This document shows, piece by piece, positions 52,846 to 61,406 of a stretch of DNA of 64,000 nucleotides; within the stretch, counting starts at the first letter, position 1; every line of letters begins with the position of its first letter. The stretch comes from Paenibacillus sp. UNC451MF (GTDB taxonomy: Bacteria > Bacillota > Bacilli > Paenibacillales > NBRC-103111): contig NZ_JMLS01000019.1 of NCBI RefSeq assembly GCF_000686845.1, forward strand, positions 1 through 64,000, read 5' to 3'. Under the pieces are notes generated by a model. The model did no database searches. It was given only the letters and a program-made list of their open reading frames with translations, and was not told the DNA's origin. Made by a program: the position numbers and the translations under genes.

Positions 52846-52947
52846 AACGCTGTTTTTCACATCAGCAAGCGTTTGGAATACCCACTAGATAAGTGGGATA
52901 AACCCGCGTCCTTTAAGCATTTTTTAGTAAATACCAATAAATACTGG

Positions 52948-52977
52948 TTGAATCGACGTTCATACTGCCCCTATAAT
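52948..52977 (+). promoter_or_regulatory. Promoter of the SleB-like hydrolase gene
   Basis: TTGAAT (52948-52953), an 18-bp spacer and TATAAT (52972-52977), 26 bases before the start codon. It looks like a sigma-A promoter rather than a forespore one, which is unusual for a spore-cortex enzyme. Confidence 0.6.
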
Positions 52978-53002
52978 CAGTATCCGAAAGGGGAGATGCA
53001 GT

Positions 53003-53659
53003 ATGAAACTGAGAAATTGGAAAATATTCACCTTCCTATTCGGGTTTGCAATGTTGATGAATATAGTAGGAATTAACCCATATGCTGCCCAGGCAGCTCC
53101 ATTATTAAAGCAAGGAAGTGCCAATGGAGACGTTTGGGATTTGCAATTCCGGTTGAAGCTAGCCGGATTCTACCAATTGCCCTTAGATGGCCTTTATGGT
53201 TCCAATACCGCACTTGCGGTAAAAGGATTTCAAAGCAACTATGGCTTGAATCCTGATGGAACTACAGGCGATTTGACTTGGTCCGCATTAAAGAAACATT
53301 CCTTGAATCGTGAAGAGCTCGATATATTGGCCAAAGTCATCTACAGCGAAGCCCGCGGTGAATCATATGAAGGTCAGGTTGCTGTAGGAGCGGTTGTTAT
53401 GAACCGTATCCAATCCGGCAAGTATGGAGATACTATTGAAGACGTCGTATTCCAAAAAGGCGCCTTTACAGCAGTAGCCGACGGTCAGTACAGCCTAACG
53501 CCTGACAGCACCGCTTATATGGCAGCCCAAGACGCCGTACGCGGCTGGGATCCTACTAACGATTCTTTGTATTACTTTAACCCGAAAACAGCGACAAGCT
53601 CGTGGATTTGGACAAGACCGCAAACCGTTCAAATTGGAAATCATATTTTCGCAAAATAA
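53003..53659 (+). CDS. SleB-type cell-wall hydrolase with peptidoglycan-binding domain
   Basis: 218 residues. A signal peptide (to about YAAQA) is followed by a peptidoglycan-binding repeat (about 36-95; DVWDLQFRLKLAGFYQLPLD, GSNTALAVKGFQSNYGLNPD) and the hydrolase_2 catalytic domain with Glu in VIYSEARGESYEGQVAVGAV and the C-terminal YFNPKTATSSWIW. This order is that of SleB, the lytic transglycosylase that degrades spore cortex in germination. AAAGGGGAG precedes ATG 53003. No ypeB follows, so it may be a SleB-related vegetative or spore hydrolase. Confidence 0.88.
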   Translation: MKLRNWKIFTFLFGFAMLMNIVGINPYAAQAAPLLKQGSANGDVWDLQFRLKLAGFYQLPLDGLYGSNTALAVKGFQSNYGLNPDGTTGDLTWSALKKHSLNREELDILAKVIYSEARGESYEGQVAVGAVVMNRIQSGKYGDTIEDVVFQKGAFTAVADGQYSLTPDSTAYMAAQDAVRGWDPTNDSLYYFNPKTATSSWIWTRPQTVQIGNHIFAK

Positions 53660-53674
53660 ACGACTATTTTCCCA

Positions 53675-53726
53675 CAAAAAAGGTTGTTCCACAGGTCTGA
53701 GAATGACCTCGGAACAACCTTTTTTA
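53675..53726. terminator. Bidirectional intrinsic terminator
   Basis: AAAAAAGGTTGTTCC and GGAACAACCTTTTTT enclose a second short stem (AGGTC with GACCT). It serves the SleB-like gene and the convergent YfcC-like gene. Confidence 0.93.
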
Positions 53727-53730
53727 CTTT

Positions 53731-55146
53731 TTAAGAGTAATGAATGATATTGGCTACAATAACGAAAACCGCCCCAACAACAAGCCATGTCGCCATAAGA
53801 GGCCAGAAAAACCGAACCCACTTCTGATATGCAATCCCAGATACCGCCAGGCTTCCCATCAATGCAGAAGAGGTAGGCAGGATCATATTCGTAAATCCGT
53901 CTCCAAGCTGGAAAGCCAGCACGGACGTCTGTCTCGTTACCCCAAGCAAATCGGACAGCGGAACCATGATCGGCATCGTAGTGACAGCCATCCCTGTCCC
54001 CGATGTAATGAAGACGTTCATCACGTTTTGGAACACATACATACCCAACACTTGAACGGAGCTCGGCAGCTCGCCGACGAGAATAGACAGACTGTTCACA
54101 ATCGTATCGATGACATTCCCATGGTCGAGCACAACCATAATACCTCTCGCCAAACCGATGATAAACGCACCATACGTGATTGCACTGGCTCCTTTTACAA
54201 ACTCCTTCGCAATCTGGCTCGGCCCGTAGCCCGAGAACAACCCGGACAAGACACCCATCGTCAGGAACAAGGCAGCCAGCTCTTCCATCCACCAGCCTTT
54301 TTTGGAGACGCCCCAGATCAAAAGCCCGAAACCTGCGATGACCGTTACAATCGTGAGATAATGCTTCAACTGCATGTTAGGCAGGTGGGAAAAATCCAGC
54401 TTGGTCGCGGTGCCATCCGCTTCTTTTTCCAGCTCGTAAACAAGCCCTTGGGTAGGATCTTTCTTAACCTTCCTAGCATAACGCATCAAATAAATGCTGG
54501 TGATCGTAATGAGACATACAAGCAAAATAATTCTGAGCCACATCCCCGAGAACATTGGGATTTGAGCAATGGCCTGCGCCAAGCCAACGTTGAACGGATT
54601 GAGGATACCCGCCGTAAAGCCGCAGGAAGCTCCCAGCGAAATCATGGCCGTCCCCGTCAGTGCATCGTACCCAAGCGCTCTCGCAATCGCTATACCGATC
54701 GGTACGAATACCATAACCTCCGTTGACATCCCCATCGTAAAGCCGCCTACTGAGAATAAGGATAAAAATACAGGTATAACCCAGACACCTTTGTTCGCGA
54801 ACGTTCGGGCTACCCTGCCCGTGATCGCTTCAATCGTTCCCGTCGATGAAATGATCTGGAATGCTCCGCCGATAATAAAGATGAAAAATACGACATCAGC
54901 GGAATCTATGAGTCCATGTACGATAGATTTGGGAATATCGATGAGACTAACCGGACTAGCATCTACATGATGATAAGAACCGGTCACCAGAAGCGACTTC
55001 CCAGTTACCTTATCCTTTACACGCTCGAATTTGCCTGCAGGAATAGCATAAGTCAATACGGCGGCCACAAAGACCAAGATAATTAAAATAACATAGGTAT
55101 GCGGCATTTTCAGCCATTTCCGCTTGCCCGCTAATGCGTTATCCAT
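53731..55146 (-). CDS. YfcC-family membrane carrier
   Basis: About 471 residues with some 12 hydrophobic helices. Seen are LTYAIPAGKFERVKD near the N-terminus, FSVGGFTMGMSTEVMVFVPI, LGASCGFTAGILNPFNVGLA and FITSGTGMAVTTMPIMVPLS, typical of the YfcC/ArcD-like group of the C4-dicarboxylate-type carriers. GTGGGGGACA lies before ATG 55146. It overlaps the M20 amidohydrolase gene by 8 bp, which suggests uptake of the amide or peptide that the enzyme cleaves. Members are described as basic-amino-acid or dicarboxylate carriers; specificity is unclear. Confidence 0.88.
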   Translation of the reverse strand: MDNALAGKRKWLKMPHTYVILIILVFVAAVLTYAIPAGKFERVKDKVTGKSLLVTGSYHHVDASPVSLIDIPKSIVHGLIDSADVVFFIFIIGGAFQIISSTGTIEAITGRVARTFANKGVWVIPVFLSLFSVGGFTMGMSTEVMVFVPIGIAIARALGYDALTGTAMISLGASCGFTAGILNPFNVGLAQAIAQIPMFSGMWLRIILLVCLITITSIYLMRYARKVKKDPTQGLVYELEKEADGTATKLDFSHLPNMQLKHYLTIVTVIAGFGLLIWGVSKKGWWMEELAALFLTMGVLSGLFSGYGPSQIAKEFVKGASAITYGAFIIGLARGIMVVLDHGNVIDTIVNSLSILVGELPSSVQVLGMYVFQNVMNVFITSGTGMAVTTMPIMVPLSDLLGVTRQTSVLAFQLGDGFTNMILPTSSALMGSLAVSGIAYQKWVRFFWPLMATWLVVGAVFVIVANIIHYS

Positions 55147-56347
55147 GAACTTGTCCCCCACTGCTTTGTTGTTTCCATTGTTCAAACTCATTGCGAACAG
55201 CCCGAATTGATTCCTTATCCGTACATAGGTCGTAGACCGTCATCGCCATAGCTTTCGCCGCCTGATTCATCTCGATCATGCCTGCCTCCGAGCCGGCAAG
55301 CTGACAAAACTCCGGCGTATGCGTCGTCGCATCCCCAATTCGGATATACGGGTGAATGGTAGCCGTTACCTGGCCTACATTGCCGATATCTGACGAACCG
55401 ATGCCGCCCTTCTTCGGCGGATCGCACACCTCAATGCCCATCTGCTCCAGGTTGCTGCGGAATAATGCCGCCATCGCCTTATTATTGTTCCTTTCGGCGT
55501 AGATGAGTCCTTCGGCAATATCAACAGTCGCCCCTACCCCTTCGGCCGCATGGCGTACCGCGTTGTATACCTTCTCCCTCACCGTCTCCAGCTCCACAAC
55601 CGTAGCCGCTCTAAGGATAAACACCGCCTCACACAGCTCAGGCACGACATTCGGCGCATCGCCACCCTTCGTGATGATCCCGTGGATGCGCACATCCTCC
55701 TTCACGAACTGGCGAATCGAATTGATCGCGACAAAAGCGTTAATCATCGCATCCAACGCGCTGATCCCCTTCTCTGGAGCGGAGGCCGCGTGTGCCTGCC
55801 TGCCGTGAAAAGTGAATGTCGCATCGACGCAAGCAAGCGCTCCGCGCAGCACCATCGTCTTGCTTTGCGGGTGGACCATCATGACCGCATCGATGTCGTC
55901 AAACACGCCCTCGTTGCACATGATGATTTTACCGCCGCCCTCCTCTTCCGCCGGAGTCCCGAGTACAACGATTTTCCCCGGCAATTCAGGGTAAGCATCC
56001 TTCAGCGCAAGCGCTGCCCCAACCGCTGCGGTCCCGATCAGATTATGCCCGCAAGCATGTCCGATCGCAGGGAGCGCATCGTATTCCGCAAGCAGCGCCA
56101 GGGTCGGGCCACCTTCCGTTCCTTCCCACGTCGCGCGAAACGACGTTTCCAGTCCTGCAATGCCTTTCTCTACCGCAAAGCCTGCTTCCTCAAGAGGGGC
56201 CATCAACCATTGTTGAGCCTTATGCTCATGAAAGCTCAGCTCCGGGTTAGCATGAATAAGCGCCGCCAAGCCTCGCAGCTGTTCGTCCCGTGAGTCTACC
56301 GCCTGTTGAATGGTTACCTTGGCTGCATCTAATTTATTGTCGTTCAT
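55139..56347 (-). CDS. M20-family amidohydrolase
   Basis: About 402 residues, cytosolic. Metal-binding and catalytic motifs of the M20 amidohydrolases are clear: LALLAEYDALPAIGHACGHN (His), GTPAEEEGGGK (catalytic Glu), MMVHPQ, and HTPEF near the end. The dimerisation domain contains FHGRQAHAASAPEKG. It resembles p-aminobenzoyl-glutamate hydrolase or N-acyl-amino-acid amidohydrolases; which amide it cleaves is not evident. ATG 56347 is chosen within GGTGGAAGTGACA. It is first of a two-gene operon with the YfcC carrier. Confidence 0.9.
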   Translation of the reverse strand: MNDNKLDAAKVTIQQAVDSRDEQLRGLAALIHANPELSFHEHKAQQWLMAPLEEAGFAVEKGIAGLETSFRATWEGTEGGPTLALLAEYDALPAIGHACGHNLIGTAAVGAALALKDAYPELPGKIVVLGTPAEEEGGGKIIMCNEGVFDDIDAVMMVHPQSKTMVLRGALACVDATFTFHGRQAHAASAPEKGISALDAMINAFVAINSIRQFVKEDVRIHGIITKGGDAPNVVPELCEAVFILRAATVVELETVREKVYNAVRHAAEGVGATVDIAEGLIYAERNNNKAMAALFRSNLEQMGIEVCDPPKKGGIGSSDIGNVGQVTATIHPYIRIGDATTHTPEFCQLAGSEAGMIEMNQAAKAMAMTVYDLCTDKESIRAVRNEFEQWKQQSSGGQVHG

Positions 56348-56673
56348 TGTCACTTCCACCTACCCTATCCCATGATGTTGTTATTATGATGATTCGGGTA
56401 CCTGGGCAACCGAATATTTATGCAACTTATTTGAATTATTGTAAAGCGGTTAAATCAATAAGTAAAATGAATAGTTTTTTGCAGTTTACTTAAAATTTTT
56501 TTATGAGGCAAACCACCAAGACCGCGTCCGCCTTGCATTTTCGACTATCCACTTTATTCCCAGCTCCTTCTTAAAGGCTGTTGGAAATAATTGTATCGTC
56601 TCGTATTTTTCAGAGTCTGATACAAAAAGACTAGCAAGCTGTAGCATAAATATGCAACGAGGCCTAGCTAAAA
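56348..56673. other. AT-rich intergenic region upstream of the M20 operon
   Basis: About 325 bp with no gene seen. It should contain the promoter of the amidohydrolase/carrier operon and LysR operators, but no site is clear. A 12-base match to the structured-repeat core (GCGTCCGCCTTG near 56526) is present without the rest of the element. Confidence 0.5.
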
Positions 56674-56712
56674 AGAAAAGCGCAGCACTCGTGTTAGAGC
56701 GCTGCGCTTTAT
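56674..56712 (-). terminator. Intrinsic terminator of the LysR gene
   Basis: AAAGCGCAGC and GCTGCGCTTT pair around a 15-base loop; on the minus strand CTTTTCTTTTT follows. It overlaps the stop codon of the LysR gene. Confidence 0.85.
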
Positions 56713-57599
56713 TGCGTATGTTGTTCCTTCATAAACGAGACGAATCGATCAACTGTGGCCATCTGCAGGACGGATTGCTTATAAACCATCCAAGTATTGC
56801 GCTTCATCGGCTCCCCGTTCTTCCGGTACAGCTCGACTTTATGCAGCCGATCCTCCTCCGCAACGAAAATTCCAGGAATAATGGAATAACCAAGTCCATT
56901 TTTGACCATCTCCTTGCAGGTCTCATAGCTGTCCACCTGCATCGTAACGAGCGGAGGCACATGAAACCTCTCTCTCCACCAAGCGTTGATCGTTTCGCTG
57001 AACGGCAGCGGTGAGTAGCTGCTCGTCTGAATTCTCGGCTGTTTATAGCAGATCTGGGGAAGACTCGGCAGATCTTCCCACGGAAGCTCCTCTTGCGATA
57101 CCAGACAAATATGCTCGTCATGCAGCAGCTGTTTCCCTTCAAACCAAGGGTAGTCACCGCGAATAACACCTACATGAACCTCTTCTTGCGCAAGCAGATC
57201 CAAAATTTCGGTGCTTAGTCCGCAGGTGACAATGAGCTGCACCTCCGGGTACATATCCCGGAACCTCTTCAGCAGCGGTGGCAGCTTATATAACCCAAAA
57301 TAACTGGAAACACCGATACGAAGGTTACCTTTAACCTCATTTCGCATGTTCACGATATATTCTTTCATCTTATTCAGATCATCAAGCATCTTTCTCGCAT
57401 ATTCCGCCAAATATTCACCCTCGGGAGTCAGCCTCGTTCCCTTGGCATTCTTGACGATGATGGGCACGCCCATTTCCCGCTCCATCTGATGAAGGCGATA
57501 GGTCAACGCCGGCTGGGTGATATATAGACGCTCCGCCGCTTTGGTCAAGCTTTGCTCCTCTGCCACATACTGAAGCATCAAATAGTCCTTCTCGTTCAT
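56709..57599 (-). CDS. LysR-family transcriptional regulator
   Basis: 296 residues. The helix-turn-helix reads LTKAAERLYITQPALTYRLH, and the effector domain starts GNLRIGVSSYFGLYKLPPLL. AAAGGGGTG lies before ATG 57599. It is upstream of and on the same strand as the M20/YfcC operon, whose control is a reasonable guess, though the divergent tatC side is not excluded. Ligand unknown. Confidence 0.88.
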   Translation of the reverse strand: MNEKDYLMLQYVAEEQSLTKAAERLYITQPALTYRLHQMEREMGVPIIVKNAKGTRLTPEGEYLAEYARKMLDDLNKMKEYIVNMRNEVKGNLRIGVSSYFGLYKLPPLLKRFRDMYPEVQLIVTCGLSTEILDLLAQEEVHVGVIRGDYPWFEGKQLLHDEHICLVSQEELPWEDLPSLPQICYKQPRIQTSSYSPLPFSETINAWWRERFHVPPLVTMQVDSYETCKEMVKNGLGYSIIPGIFVAEEDRLHKVELYRKNGEPMKRNTWMVYKQSVLQMATVDRFVSFMKEQHTQ

Positions 57600-57637
57600 G
57601 AATCCACCCCTTTCACCAGGCTATCTCAGTCCAATGG

Positions 57638-58375
57638 TTATGCCGTCGGTTCCAGCGCTCCTGCATCACGAAGCCGAAGCTGTTTGCGGTAGACGACCCC
57701 GGACAGCCACACACTGATCTCATAAAGGCCAATTAACGGGATTGCTACCATTAGATGCGACAAGATTTCAGGAGGCGAAATCAGACTGGCGACGATAACC
57801 AACACCAGGTATGCGTACCTCCGCATCGTATGCAATCGTTTTGGATTCAGTATTCCAATTTTGGTCAAAAACATCACGACAACCGGCAGCTCAAACGCAA
57901 CCGCCAAAGGAAGCACAATGTTAAACATAAAACCGAAGTACTGGGAAATTCCGTACGTTTCAGTAAACTGCAAACTTTTTGCAATCCCTGTCGTAAACGT
58001 GAAGCTCATCGGAAACACAACAAAGTAAGCAAAGCTGAACCCTATAATAAAGCAAATAATCGTAAAAGGGATATATTTCAACGCCGCGTCCTGCTCATTG
58101 GTTTTGAGTCCGACATTAACGAACTTCCACAGCTGATAAAGCGCAAAGGGCAATGTAACCGCTAAAGAGAAGGCCAATGCGATACTCATATAGATCCGAA
58201 TTCCATCCCACGGCGAAAACACATTCCAAGCTATTCCGGAGGCAGGCGGCACACTTTTTAAATATACCAAAATTCGAGGGGCAATAAACAGTCCCGCCGC
58301 CATTGTCACGACAACCATAAGCAGTACTAGCAAGATACGTTTGCGCAGCTCAGCTATATGATCCGTCAACGTCAT
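57638..58375 (-). CDS. tatC: Sec-independent translocase protein TatC
   Basis: 245 residues, six membrane helices. The family start TLTDHIAELRKRILL, the FxxLWxF-type LYQLWKFVNVGL and the conserved YISQYFGF-like YGISQYFGFMFNI followed by FELPVVVMFL are present. GGAGG lies 8 bases before ATG 58375; longer frames up to 58459 have no better site. TatC recognises twin-arginine signals. The gene is 88 bp downstream of a TnrA-like regulator and on the other side of it lie a Tat-dependent amine oxidase and tatA, so this is a dedicated substrate/translocase locus. Confidence 0.93.
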   Translation of the reverse strand: MTLTDHIAELRKRILLVLLMVVVTMAAGLFIAPRILVYLKSVPPASGIAWNVFSPWDGIRIYMSIALAFSLAVTLPFALYQLWKFVNVGLKTNEQDAALKYIPFTIICFIIGFSFAYFVVFPMSFTFTTGIAKSLQFTETYGISQYFGFMFNIVLPLAVAFELPVVVMFLTKIGILNPKRLHTMRRYAYLVLVIVASLISPPEILSHLMVAIPLIGLYEISVWLSGVVYRKQLRLRDAGALEPTA

Positions 58376-58463
58376 CGTTCTATCCTCCATAGGCTTTGCC
58401 ACCAACCTTCTCATTATAGTATTAACCCTTCCGTTCGAAGCGACATCACTTCGTCCCACCCGT

Positions 58464-58694
58464 CTATACGCTCTTAAATGGACGCATCGTTTTTAACTCA
58501 AAGGTATGAAATCCATCCTTCAGCTTCTCATGAATCTCCCGAAGCCTTTTTACATCATCGAATGAATATCGTCGGGCCCCTCCTCTCGTTCTCGCAGGAA
58601 AGATGAGTTTACGTTCCTCATAGTACCTAATTTGCCTTTCCGATAAGCCGGTTAGTTCTTTGACAATTCCGATGTTCATCACTTTTTCTTCCAT
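58464..58694 (-). CDS. Short TnrA/GlnR-like MerR-family regulator lacking the C-terminal sensing tail
   Basis: 76 residues. IGIVKELTGLSERQIRYYEE, RKLIFPARTRGGARRYSFDD and DVKRLREI match the DNA-binding half of TnrA closely and GlnR less so. The family's C-terminal tail, through which glutamine synthetase acts on TnrA or GlnR, is absent; the protein stops after FELKTMRPFKSV. GGAGG lies 8 bases before ATG 58694. A perfect GlnR/TnrA box lies between it and the divergent amine oxidase gene, which is its likely target. Without the tail it may be constitutive or may answer to another signal. Confidence 0.82.
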   Translation of the reverse strand: MEEKVMNIGIVKELTGLSERQIRYYEERKLIFPARTRGGARRYSFDDVKRLREIHEKLKDGFHTFELKTMRPFKSV

Positions 58695-58834
58695 CTTCAC
58701 TACCTCCAATGTTAAATATATGTTATATATAAAGGCTGATGAAAAGATAAATGAACCATTTCCCCCATTTCTTGAGATGATTCTAACAAAAACAGTTCAA
58801 AAAAAGCAACGATTTTTGGAAAACAAAAAAACAA

Positions 58835-58851
58835 TGTAAGAAAACCTAACA
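58835..58851 (+). promoter_or_regulatory. GlnR/TnrA binding site
   Basis: TGTAAGAAAACCTAACA is an exact match to TGTNAN7TNACA. Its centre (58843) is about 50 bp before the predicted start site of the amine oxidase gene, the spacing at which TnrA activates. It is about 150 bp from the start of the divergent TnrA-like gene. Confidence 0.75.
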
Positions 58852-58880
58852 ATTTTTAAGTCAAATAAAATAATTTTTGG

Positions 58881-58886
58881 TACGAT
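58881..58886 (+). promoter_or_regulatory. Predicted -10 of the amine oxidase operon
   Basis: TACGAT lies 38 bp from the centre of the GlnR/TnrA box; no good -35 precedes it, which fits an activator-dependent promoter. The predicted start is near 58893. Confidence 0.5.
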
Positions 58887-58931
58887 CTCGTTGTGAGGTT
58901 GATCCACTTTAACACAAAGGAGTCGAGGAGA

Positions 58932-60542
58932 ATGGAGACAAAGGAACCAACTAAAGAAATAACTCGAAGACAGTTTTTAACGACAGTCGGCAAAATCGGC
59001 GGGTCCGCAGCCGTATTTAGCGTCATGGGAACGCTAGGGTTACTCTCGCCCGAGACATTAAAAGCAGCCGAATTCACCCCTCCGAATCAAGGTGACCTGT
59101 CTTCCACTCATCGCAACGGCAAAAAGATCATCATTCTCGGAGGAGGTATCGCAGGCATGACTGCGGCCTACGAGCTTGGGCAGGCAGGGTACGATTGCAC
59201 GATATTGGAGGCGAGAGCCCGAGCCGGAGGACGGATCTGGTCCGTAAGAAGAGGAACGACCGTGACGGAAATCGGCGGCATCAAGCAAGTGGCACGATTC
59301 GACTCTGGTGAAGCCATGTACTTGAACGCAGGCCCTATGCGCATCCCTCAATTCCACGTAACAATGGAATATTGCCGCAAATTCGGTGTAGCCATTGAGC
59401 CTTTCAACAACGTTAACGAGCATGGCTACTACTATAACGAGAACGTAGGCGAATTGTCGGGGCGCAAAATAAGGAAACGGGAAGCAAAGGCGGATGTGAA
59501 GGGCTATGTATCCGAAATGCTGGCCAAAGCCGTTAACCAGAACGCACTGGATCTCCCACTTACTCCAGAGGAAAAAACCAAGCTGGTGGATTACTTGAAG
59601 CGCGAGGGCGATTTGAATGCCGACCTATTCTACAAAGGCTCCGAGCGCGGTGGCTACATCGAAGAGCCGGGCGGCAAACTGGATGCCGGCGTACGCAAAG
59701 ACCCATTCGATATGAAATCGATCATCAGCTCCGGCTTCGGCAACTTTTTTAGCAACGAATATTCGTATGACCAACAAATGATGATGTTCCACCCGGTAGG
59801 CGGAATGGATCAGATCGCCAAAGCCTTCGAGAAGCGCGTGGGCGACCGCATCGAATTCCATTCAGAGGTCAAAGAGATCCGGCAGGACGCAAGCGGCGTT
59901 CGCATCGTCTATACGAACCTGGAAACAGGCGCCACCAAAACCATTACCGGTGATTACTGCATTTGTACTATTCCATTATCCGTACTCAAAAGCATCCCGG
60001 CCGACTTCTCACCGGAAATGTCCGACGCGATCTCCAAAGTCAACTATGCATCCGCAGGTAAAATCGGACTTCAGTTCAAGCGCCGCTTTTGGGAGGAAGA
60101 CGAACAAATCTACGGTGGCAGCTCCTTAACTAACATGGATATCACACAGATGTATTATCCGCCAACCAACTATTTTGGCAAAAAAGGGGTTCTACTCGGC
60201 TACTACGTAACAGGGACCAACGCCGACAAGCTCGGCAAATTGCCTCTCGCCGAACGCGAAAGCTACGCGTTGAGTCAGGGAGCCAAAATCCACCCTCAGT
60301 TCCACAAGGAATTCGAAGCTTCATTCTCCGTTCATTGGAAAAACATCAAGTACAATCTAGGCGGATGGGGCAGCTATTCTGCAGATGAGCGGAAGACGAT
60401 CTACCCGACTTTGTGCAAACCAGATGGCAGAATTTATCTGGCAGGCGAGCACATCAGCTACATCCCGGCATGGATGGCCGGCGGCATCGAATCCGCACGA
60501 AAAGTCGTTACCGAAATTCACGAACGTGTCATGAAAGAATAG
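58932..60542 (+). CDS. Tat-exported flavin monoamine / L-amino-acid oxidase
   Basis: 536 residues. The N-terminus EITRRQFLTTVGKIGG is a twin-arginine signal, with a hydrophobic region and a likely cleavage after LKAAE. The FAD domain starts IIILGGGIAGMTAAYELG, then EARARAGGRIWSVRRG, and GPMRIPQFH resembles L-amino-acid oxidases. The C-terminus RIYLAGEHISYIPAWMAGGI holds the second FAD contact. The reaction makes imine and hydrogen peroxide from an amine or amino acid outside the membrane. AAGGAG lies 9 bases before ATG 58932. RidA and tatA follow on the same strand and tatC is nearby. A perfect GlnR/TnrA site precedes it. Confidence 0.92.
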   Translation: METKEPTKEITRRQFLTTVGKIGGSAAVFSVMGTLGLLSPETLKAAEFTPPNQGDLSSTHRNGKKIIILGGGIAGMTAAYELGQAGYDCTILEARARAGGRIWSVRRGTTVTEIGGIKQVARFDSGEAMYLNAGPMRIPQFHVTMEYCRKFGVAIEPFNNVNEHGYYYNENVGELSGRKIRKREAKADVKGYVSEMLAKAVNQNALDLPLTPEEKTKLVDYLKREGDLNADLFYKGSERGGYIEEPGGKLDAGVRKDPFDMKSIISSGFGNFFSNEYSYDQQMMMFHPVGGMDQIAKAFEKRVGDRIEFHSEVKEIRQDASGVRIVYTNLETGATKTITGDYCICTIPLSVLKSIPADFSPEMSDAISKVNYASAGKIGLQFKRRFWEEDEQIYGGSSLTNMDITQMYYPPTNYFGKKGVLLGYYVTGTNADKLGKLPLAERESYALSQGAKIHPQFHKEFEASFSVHWKNIKYNLGGWGSYSADERKTIYPTLCKPDGRIYLAGEHISYIPAWMAGGIESARKVVTEIHERVMKE

Positions 60543-60563
60543 ATGAAGGGACGGTCGAACGAT

Positions 60564-61118
60564 ATGTATAAAAAATTAAAAACCATCCTCGCTGTTGGCG
60601 TACTATCCTCAGTCATCGGAGCAAGCGCTTATGCTGACGAATCGCAAACACCGAATAAATACGCAGCAGAGCCGGTTCACGAAGTGGAGTTTTACGGCAA
60701 CCCTTCCTCGACCATTTCGGGAGGCGTTTCGGTACCCGGAGGCTCCTCCTATTTGTACACCAGCGGAACAACACCACCTGTGTTGAACAAGGATGGCACT
60801 ACCGTATATGAACGTTACGGGGATACTAAGACTCAAGCGAAGGGCGTCCTCAAGAACATCGAGAACCAATTGAAGGAAAAAGGATTGACGATGAATGATG
60901 TCATCTATCTGCGTGCCTATCTCGTAGCAGATCCAAACAAAGAGAACAAGTTCGATTTCAAAGGCTGGAACGAGGCATATGCAGAGTATTTCAATAATGA
61001 GTCCAACCCGGTCAAGACAGCCCGCTCCACCGTTGGTGTAGCCGGATTGGTCAGCGAAGATTGGTTAATCGAGGTTGAAGCTGTGGCGGTATATCCGAAC
61101 AAACATAATCAAAACTAA
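60564..61118 (+). CDS. Secreted RidA-family imine deaminase
   Basis: About 184 residues. A Sec signal peptide (MYKKLKTILAVGVLSSVIGA to about SAYA) precedes a RidA domain. Visible are SSYLYTSGT, the helix GVLKNIENQLKEKGLTMNDV and the C-terminal KTARSTVGVAGL with the Arg that binds the substrate carboxylate in this family. RidA hydrolyses 2-imino acids to keto acids and ammonium, exactly the product of an amino-acid oxidase. Most RidA proteins are cytosolic, so an exported one is unusual. The upstream gene stops at 60542. ATG 60564 is preferred, though ATG 60543 is possible. Confidence 0.87.
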   Translation: MYKKLKTILAVGVLSSVIGASAYADESQTPNKYAAEPVHEVEFYGNPSSTISGGVSVPGGSSYLYTSGTTPPVLNKDGTTVYERYGDTKTQAKGVLKNIENQLKEKGLTMNDVIYLRAYLVADPNKENKFDFKGWNEAYAEYFNNESNPVKTARSTVGVAGLVSEDWLIEVEAVAVYPNKHNQN

Positions 61119-61174
61119 TCAGCCAGAACCGCAATTTATTATAAAACCTATTATAATTAAGGAGTTGAGCGTGT

Positions 61175-61402
61175 ATGCTTCAAAATATCGGCTTTCCAGG
61201 TCTCATGATGATTTTGGTGGTTATCTTAATCTTATTCGGTCCTTCCAAGCTTCCGGAGCTTGGCAGAGCGGTAGGCCGTACACTTCACGAGTTCAAATCA
61301 TCCGCACGCGAGCTTGTTTCGGAACACAAGGAGGGCGGAGAAGATTCTAAAGTCGTGCCGCTAAAAGAGCAAAAGGAAGCTGCCGAAAGAAGCCACGCTT
61401 AA
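61175..61402 (+). CDS. tatA: Sec-independent translocase protein TatA
   Basis: 75 residues. One N-terminal helix ([20 protein letters not shown], with the FGPxKLPELG hinge) is followed by an amphipathic helix ([18 protein letters not shown]) and a charged tail, the usual TatA plan. AAGGAG lies 9 bases before ATG 61175. It follows the amine oxidase and RidA genes. With tatC (57638) it gives a complete TatA/TatC pair. Confidence 0.93.
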   Translation: MLQNIGFPGLMMILVVILILFGPSKLPELGRAVGRTLHEFKSSARELVSEHKEGGEDSKVVPLKEQKEAAERSHA

Positions 61403-61406
61403 CACT

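Noticed and set aside
56518-56550. A remnant of the structured repeat (GCGTCCGCCTTG).
   Set aside because: A 12-base match without either stem is too little to claim a copy.
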